From: an uncultured Eubacteriales bacterium | GTDB lineage: Bacteria; Bacillota; Clostridia; Oscillospirales; CAG-272 | Reading direction: 5' to 3' | Assembly (NCBI GenBank): GCA_900549725.1 | Contig: URPL01000007.1 | Location: 1 to 64,000 of the forward strand | DNA: 64,000 bases | Shown: in pieces, positions 59,662 to 64,000 of the stretch | Layout of the letters: the number at the start of each line of letters is the position of its first letter | How positions within the stretch are numbered: the first letter of the stretch is position 1 | Notes under the pieces: generated by a model | Database searches by the model: none | The model's input: the letters and a program-made list of their open reading frames with translations, nothing else | Told to the model about the DNA's origin: nothing | Position numbers and translations under genes: made by a program

Positions 59662-60809
59662 TTTGCATCTCCTCCTTCCGGGTTTTTCGCGGCGTTATCT
59701 GCGGCGGCCTTCGCCTGTCTTTCTTTCTCTTCTTTTCTTTGCAGAATGCGGTTAAACGCATATTTGGTGAAGAGCACGAAGCCGCACAGATAAATGATGA
59801 TCGCGGAAATGAGCTGCGAAATTTCGGAGCTGTACAAATTCGTATCAACATGCATGCCGCCGTCGGTGATATGCTGAATGAAGAACGAAGAGAAAATGCT
59901 GCCGACGGGGTTCAAACCGCCGAGAAATGCGGCTGCAATCCCGTTGAAGCCCATGTTCGGCACGGAGGAGCTGGAGCAGCTCCATTGTTCAATGCCCGTG
60001 AGGTAGAACAGTCCTGCGCCGCAGCCTGCCAATGCACCGCCGATGACAAGCGCAATGACAATATTCCATTTTTCCGGCATGCCGGCATATTTGGCGGCAT
60101 TTTTGTTAAATCCGGTTGCTTTGAGCTCATAACCGAAGCGGGTTTTTTCAAGCACCACCCAAACCAAGACGGCAAGCAGAACCGCAATGAGCAGGGCAAT
60201 GGTGACATATTTGTTGTTATTGAACAGCTTTTCAAGCCCGAGTGACGGCATAATCGCAGTTTTGGGAAGACCTTTTGTATAGGGGCTTGTCGGCTCTTTG
60301 ACCGCGGTCAGCAGCACATTGGTGCAATACAGCGCAATCCAGTTCAGCATGATTCCGCTGATAACCTCATTGACATTGCAATATGCCTTGAGCAGACCGC
60401 TGATGCAGCCGAGCAGCGCGCCGGCTGCAACGGCAAGCAAAAGGCAAGTCCACCAGGGCAGCCCGAGCGCAATCGCGCCGTACAGCGACAAGGCGATGCC
60501 CGCGCAGTATTGCCCTGCCGCGCCGATGTTGAAAAGGCCGACCTTATAGCAGAACAGAATGGAAAGAGAGCAAAGAATCAGAGGTGCCGTTTTGACCAGG
60601 GTATTGCCGAGGTTTTTCAAAATCAGGGCTTTTTTTGTGTAACCCAAAAAATTCTTTGTCAGATCCAGAATGCTTTTCCACGCGCCCTCCGGGTTGATGC
60701 AGAGCAGCACAATGTAGCCGATAAAAAGCCCCAAAAGAATGCAGAGCAGGGAAGCGAAAACAGATTGCAGCCCGTCGTTTTTCAGCAATTTACGAAGCCG
60801 TGTTTTCAT
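59658..60809 (-). CDS. Nucleoside ABC transporter permease (first)
   Basis: A 383-residue permease with about ten hydrophobic helices. FNIGAAGQYCAGIALSLYGAI is the conserved periplasmic-side helix of NupP-type permeases, and LKATGFNKNAAKYAGMPEKWN the coupling loop. The charged tail (RKEEKERQAKAAADNAAKN) is cytosolic. ATGA overlap with the ATPase gene on one side and the second permease on the other. Confidence 0.92.
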   Translation of the reverse strand: MKTRLRKLLKNDGLQSVFASLLCILLGLFIGYIVLLCINPEGAWKSILDLTKNFLGYTKKALILKNLGNTLVKTAPLILCSLSILFCYKVGLFNIGAAGQYCAGIALSLYGAIALGLPWWTCLLLAVAAGALLGCISGLLKAYCNVNEVISGIMLNWIALYCTNVLLTAVKEPTSPYTKGLPKTAIMPSLGLEKLFNNNKYVTIALLIAVLLAVLVWVVLEKTRFGYELKATGFNKNAAKYAGMPEKWNIVIALVIGGALAGCGAGLFYLTGIEQWSCSSSSVPNMGFNGIAAAFLGGLNPVGSIFSSFFIQHITDGGMHVDTNLYSSEISQLISAIIIYLCGFVLFTKYAFNRILQRKEEKERQAKAAADNAAKNPEGGDAK

Positions 60810-62338
60810 ACGGTTGCCCTCCTTTTTGCACCGGACATGTAAAGACCGAGCTCCTCCGGCGTTGTTGTTTTCGGGTCAAGCTCGCCGACGATCTCGCCCT
60901 CATACATCACCAAAATACGGTCGGAAACGCTGAGAACCTCGTCAAGCTCCAGCGAAACGAGCAAAACTGCCTTGCCGGCATCCCGCTGCGCAACGAGCTC
61001 TTTGTGGATGAATTCGATCGCGCCGACATCCAAGCCACGTGTGGGCTGCACAGCGATGAGCAGGGAAGGGGCGCGGTCCAGTTCTCTTGCAACAATAGCT
61101 TTTTGCTGGTTCCCGCCGGACATGGAGCGTGCCTTTGTGATAGGTCCCTGCCCTGAGCGAATATCAAAGGAATCGATGAGACGCTGTGCATATTCCGTGA
61201 TATTTTTCCGCTTCAAAAAACCGGCGTGTGAGCAGAATTGCGGTTCATAATAGCGCTGCAGAACAAGATTTTCAGCAAGTGTGTAATCCAGCACAAGACC
61301 GTGCTTGTGGCGGTCTTCGGGAATGTGGCTCATATGCAGCTTGCTCCTGCGGCGGATGGAGGCATTTGTAATATCGGTTCCGCTTAGAGTGATTTTTCCG
61401 CTTTTTGCTTTTTCAAGGCCGGTCAGCCCGTAAACAAGCTCCGTCTGCCCGTTTCCGTCGATGCCGGCAATGCATACGATCTCGCCCGCGCGCGCCTCAA
61501 AGGAAACATTGCGTACGCTTTCTTTTTTATTACCCAGGCTGTGCATGGTGAGCCCCTGCACGCAAAGGATCGGCTCCTTCGGCTGCGCCGGCTCTTTATG
61601 CACCTCAAATTCGACATTTCTGCCAACCATCATGCGGGAAAGCTCTTCCTTGGAGGTATCCTTGATGGAAACGGTGCCGACATATTTGCCCTTGCGCAAA
61701 ACGGTGCAGCGATCGGCAACACTCATGATTTCGTTGAGCTTGTGAGAGATGAAGAGAATAGATTTTCCCTCTTTCGCGAGGTTTTTCATAATCTGCATCA
61801 GCTCGTCGATCTCCTGCGGGGTCAAAACGGCGGTCGGCTCGTCAAAAATAAGAATATCATTGTCGCGATACAGCATTTTCAGAATTTCCGTGCGCTGCTG
61901 CATGCCGACGGTGATATTTTCGATGATTGCATCGGGGTCGATAAAAAGCCCATATTTTTCGGAGAGAGCTGTCACTTTTTTGCGCGCTTCCGATTTTTTG
62001 AGAAAGCCGAGTGTGTTTGGCTCAACGCCAAGGATAATATTGTCCAGAACGGAGAAGCATTCCACCAGCTTGAAATGCTGATGCACCATGCCGATGCCCA
62101 GCGCGTTGGCATCGTTCGGATCGCGGATCTCCACGGGCTTTCCGTCTTTGCGGATCTCGCCCTGTTCCGCCTGATACAGCCCGAACAGCACGCTCATCAG
62201 CGTGGATTTTCCCGCGCCGTTTTCGCCGAGCAGGGCATGAATTTCGCCCTTTTTCAACTGCAGGGAAATATTATCGTTGGCGATGATACCGGGAAAGCGC
62301 TTGGTAATGCCGAGCATTTCAATTGCATACTGTTCCAT
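60806..62338 (-). CDS. Nucleoside ABC transporter ATP-binding protein, two ATPase domains
   Basis: A 510-residue tandem ATPase. Domain 1 has Walker A GENGAGKST, a degenerate signature VGMQQRTEILK and Walker B LIFDEPT. Domain 2 has GIDGNGQTELV in place of a canonical Walker A and signature MSGGNQQKAIVARELD. This asymmetry is normal for RbsA/NupO-type proteins. It energises nucleoside import with the two permeases. The gene lies 172 bases downstream of the binding-protein gene, past a hairpin that may trim its expression. Confidence 0.94.
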   Translation of the reverse strand: MEQYAIEMLGITKRFPGIIANDNISLQLKKGEIHALLGENGAGKSTLMSVLFGLYQAEQGEIRKDGKPVEIRDPNDANALGIGMVHQHFKLVECFSVLDNIILGVEPNTLGFLKKSEARKKVTALSEKYGLFIDPDAIIENITVGMQQRTEILKMLYRDNDILIFDEPTAVLTPQEIDELMQIMKNLAKEGKSILFISHKLNEIMSVADRCTVLRKGKYVGTVSIKDTSKEELSRMMVGRNVEFEVHKEPAQPKEPILCVQGLTMHSLGNKKESVRNVSFEARAGEIVCIAGIDGNGQTELVYGLTGLEKAKSGKITLSGTDITNASIRRRSKLHMSHIPEDRHKHGLVLDYTLAENLVLQRYYEPQFCSHAGFLKRKNITEYAQRLIDSFDIRSGQGPITKARSMSGGNQQKAIVARELDRAPSLLIAVQPTRGLDVGAIEFIHKELVAQRDAGKAVLLVSLELDEVLSVSDRILVMYEGEIVGELDPKTTTPEELGLYMSGAKRRATV

Positions 62339-62388
62339 GTGTCATCTGCCCTTCTTCTTTGTCGTTTTTTGAGTTTTCTTCGTTTTTG

Positions 62389-62421
62389 AAAAAAAGCGGG
62401 GGTGCCCAAAAGGACACCCCC
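62389..62421 (-). terminator. Intra-operon hairpin, possible attenuating terminator
   Basis: On the minus strand GGGGGTGTCC (62421-62412) and GGGCACCCCC (62407-62398) form a strong stem with a TTTT loop, followed by GC and seven T (62395-62389). It sits between the binding-protein gene and the ATPase gene and should lower expression of the downstream membrane genes relative to the binding protein. Confidence 0.8.
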
Positions 62422-62510
62422 ACACCGGTTTTTGCTATTGTGCCCATTCAACTTCAGGGAGCCATTCTCCGTGCCGATTCGGCGCGGGGGACGCATGCAA
62501 AGCGGAGTGC

Positions 62511-63752
62511 TTAGCCGATGATTCTGCCCTGGTCGCTGAGTTTGGTGTTGGTGACTGCCGGCAAAGCGGAGGTGTCATTGGAAACCTTGATGGTGCCGTC
62601 GAACATCTTCTTCACAAGTGCCTTATAGTCATCCTGCGTGAATTTGCCTTCTGCCCACTGAGTGGATTCATACGGAAGCTGAACATAGTTCTTTTCCACA
62701 TCTTCGCCGACCAGACCGAGGGTTTCGATCTTGCCTGCGTATTTTTGCCAGTTGCCGTTGATGATGATATCGGTCAGAGTGTCATAGGTTGCGGGATACA
62801 GACCCTTCATGGCGGAGGTGACGGTAGTACCTGCGCCGTAGCCATCATCAATGATACCCTGCTGGTCAACATCGACGCCGATGAGCTTGCCGCCGACCTT
62901 CTTTGCAGCATCAGCCGCGGAGGTGTAGATACCGCCGCCGCATGCAAAGACGACCTGGGTTCCGTTCTGATACCAGGTATCCATCACAGCCGTGATCGCC
63001 GGATCGCCCTGGAACAGACCGCCGTAGACATAGTTCATATCAATGGTGATGCCCAGTTCCTTTGCGGCTGCGTCAGCACCCTGAACAAAACCGGAACCGT
63101 AGCGGATAACTGCGGGAACTGCCATACCGCCGAGGAAGCCGAGCTTGGTGTAGCCCAGTTTCACGGCTGCATAACCTGCCATGTAACCCGGGAGCTCTTC
63201 CTGGTAGATTGCACTGTAAACATTGCTCATGTCAACATAATCTTCCAGCTTCCAGTTGGAAGGGTCATAGTCATACTTTTCGCCCTTTGCGGTAACGCCT
63301 GCTTCCAGCAGATCGCCAAGACCCACGTCAAGCGCCACAAATTTGACATCTTTGTAGTTCGGGGCAGCTTCCACAATAGCGCCTGCGAATGCATAACCCG
63401 GCATCACGATGACATTGTAGCCTTCATCGATTGCTGCTTCGATCATGCTGACGCGGTCTGCGGTGGTGTTGCCGACGGGCTTGAAATACTTGAAGCCGAG
63501 CTTGTACTCCTCACAGAAAGCCTTGCAGGCTTCATAGGTGGACTGGTTAAACGACTGGTCCGTAATATCGCCGTAGTCGGTAACCATTGCGACCATGTAG
63601 CCCTCACCGGGTTTCGGCTCGGAAGAGGAGTCCTGGGAAGAGGAGCCCTGGCTGCCGGAATCATCCGTGTCGGCATCAGTCGGTTTGCACGCTGCGAGGA
63701 ACATTGCGCTCATCATCAGCAATGCAAGAACAAGAGCAAGAACTTTTTTCAT
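62511..63752 (-). CDS. BMP-family nucleoside-binding lipoprotein
   Basis: A 413-residue lipoprotein of the basic membrane protein (BmpA/PnrA/Med) family, the substrate-binding part of nucleoside ABC importers. The signal ends MSAMFLAACKP with the lipidated cysteine at residue 22; a Ser/Asp-rich linker follows. VAMVTDYGDITDQSFNQSTYEAC opens the binding domain, VIVMPGYAFAGAI and VFACGGGIYTSAADAAKK line the nucleoside pocket, and IGVDVDQQGI is typical. The start follows GGAGGATTTCTTCGT. It heads the import operon; neighbouring salvage enzymes support a nucleoside ligand. Confidence 0.94.
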   Translation of the reverse strand: MKKVLALVLALLMMSAMFLAACKPTDADTDDSGSQGSSSQDSSSEPKPGEGYMVAMVTDYGDITDQSFNQSTYEACKAFCEEYKLGFKYFKPVGNTTADRVSMIEAAIDEGYNVIVMPGYAFAGAIVEAAPNYKDVKFVALDVGLGDLLEAGVTAKGEKYDYDPSNWKLEDYVDMSNVYSAIYQEELPGYMAGYAAVKLGYTKLGFLGGMAVPAVIRYGSGFVQGADAAAKELGITIDMNYVYGGLFQGDPAITAVMDTWYQNGTQVVFACGGGIYTSAADAAKKVGGKLIGVDVDQQGIIDDGYGAGTTVTSAMKGLYPATYDTLTDIIINGNWQKYAGKIETLGLVGEDVEKNYVQLPYESTQWAEGKFTQDDYKALVKKMFDGTIKVSNDTSALPAVTNTKLSDQGRIIG

Positions 63753-63803
63753 ACGAAGAAATCCTCCATTCGTTTTTTTTGAGTTACGAACTTGCTAACA
63801 CTT

Positions 63804-63831
63804 ATTATACCAATTATACGCATTTTGTCAA
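63804..63831 (-). promoter_or_regulatory. Sigma-A promoter for the nucleoside uptake operon
   Basis: On the minus strand consensus TTGACA (63831-63826) and TATAAT (63809-63804) have a 16-base spacer, 51 bases before the BMP start. Confidence 0.85.
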
Positions 63832-63907
63832 CTATTTTTGTAAAAAAACAATATCGGTCGGCAAAACGTTCCTTTTGCGATTGTGTAGTTTGTACAAATA
63901 CCGGAAA

Positions 63908-64000
63908 TCACTTTTGTTCGGCTCGCACAGCGACTTCCAGTGCAAGCTCAATCATCTGCGAAAAGCTGCTCTGGCGCGCGTCGGAATCCAGCGCTTCCCC
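63908..64000 (-). CDS. Purine-nucleoside phosphorylase (DeoD-like), C-terminal end
   Basis: The last 30 codons of a minus-strand gene run from the window edge to TGA at 63910-63908. The sequence ARQSSFSQMIELALEVAV matches the C-terminal helix of DeoD-type purine nucleoside phosphorylases (the EReqsFtdMielALE pattern). Such an enzyme fits beside the nucleoside importer, pyrimidine phosphorylase and uridine kinase. The call rests on this short helix only. Confidence 0.6.
   Translation of the reverse strand, partial: GEALDSDARQSSFSQMIELALEVAVRAEQK

Overview
The window looks like a chromosomal segment of a sporulating, anaerobic, medium-GC member of the Clostridia, most like the Oscillospirales/Ruminococcaceae gut lineages. 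This is inferred from spoIIR, a fused ispH-rpsA gene, the sepF-yggT-ylmH-divIVA-ileS cluster, two glycyl-radical-enzyme activases with one glycyl radical enzyme, surface and intracellular glycosidases, and sigma-A promoters with strong Shine-Dalgarno sites. No rRNA, tRNA, CRISPR array, insertion sequence or prophage was recognised.

Layout. 1-2.2 kb is a low-GC decayed zone: the end of a DUF5071-like immunity protein, a headless RHS/YD-repeat remnant, and a truncated second copy of an exported-protein/lipoprotein pair. 2.3-7.6 kb holds a minus-strand lipoprotein, a GH29 alpha-L-fucosidase and a glycyl radical activase, divergent from an acyl carrier protein and a GH31 glycosidase. 7.6-14.4 kb is one long minus-strand operon (asd, RpiR-type regulator, HI0933-type flavoprotein, cmk, plsC, ispH-rpsA). 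14.5-24.2 kb holds a PfoR-like membrane protein, a PAP2 phosphatase, murA, a short-chain dehydrogenase, spoIIR with a candidate sigma-F promoter, ACT and UPF0210 genes, a membrane protein, a lipoprotein and alr.

24.2-26.6 kb is the most unusual region. A strong promoter is followed by a short transcript that ends at a perfect terminator hairpin. After it come a low-GC exported caspase-fold (His/Cys) protein whose signal peptide is split by a frameshift, an exported PepSY-like protein and a lipoprotein. The last two are paralogous to the decayed copy at 1.3-2.2 kb. 26.6-39.5 kb is housekeeping: dapA, then queA, miaA, a HlyD-like protein, yggS, sepF, yggT, ylmH, a very long divIVA, ileS, a family 4 uracil-DNA glycosylase and an AEC permease.

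39.6-43.9 kb is an ABC importer operon that ends in a winged-helix/nucleotidyltransferase fusion, suggestive of phosphonate or choline-type head-group use. 44-50.2 kb is a minus-strand operon with a glycyl radical activase, a glycyl radical enzyme of uncertain substrate, a sedoheptulokinase-like FGGY kinase and an SLH-anchored GH16 beta-glucanase. 50.3-56.7 kb has a MATE exporter, trkA-trkH potassium uptake, ruvX, a membrane protein and a GNAT gene broken by one nonsense codon. 56.7-64 kb is a nucleoside import and salvage cluster (partial purine nucleoside phosphorylase, BMP lipoprotein, ABC ATPase, two permeases, pyrimidine nucleoside phosphorylase, uridine kinase).
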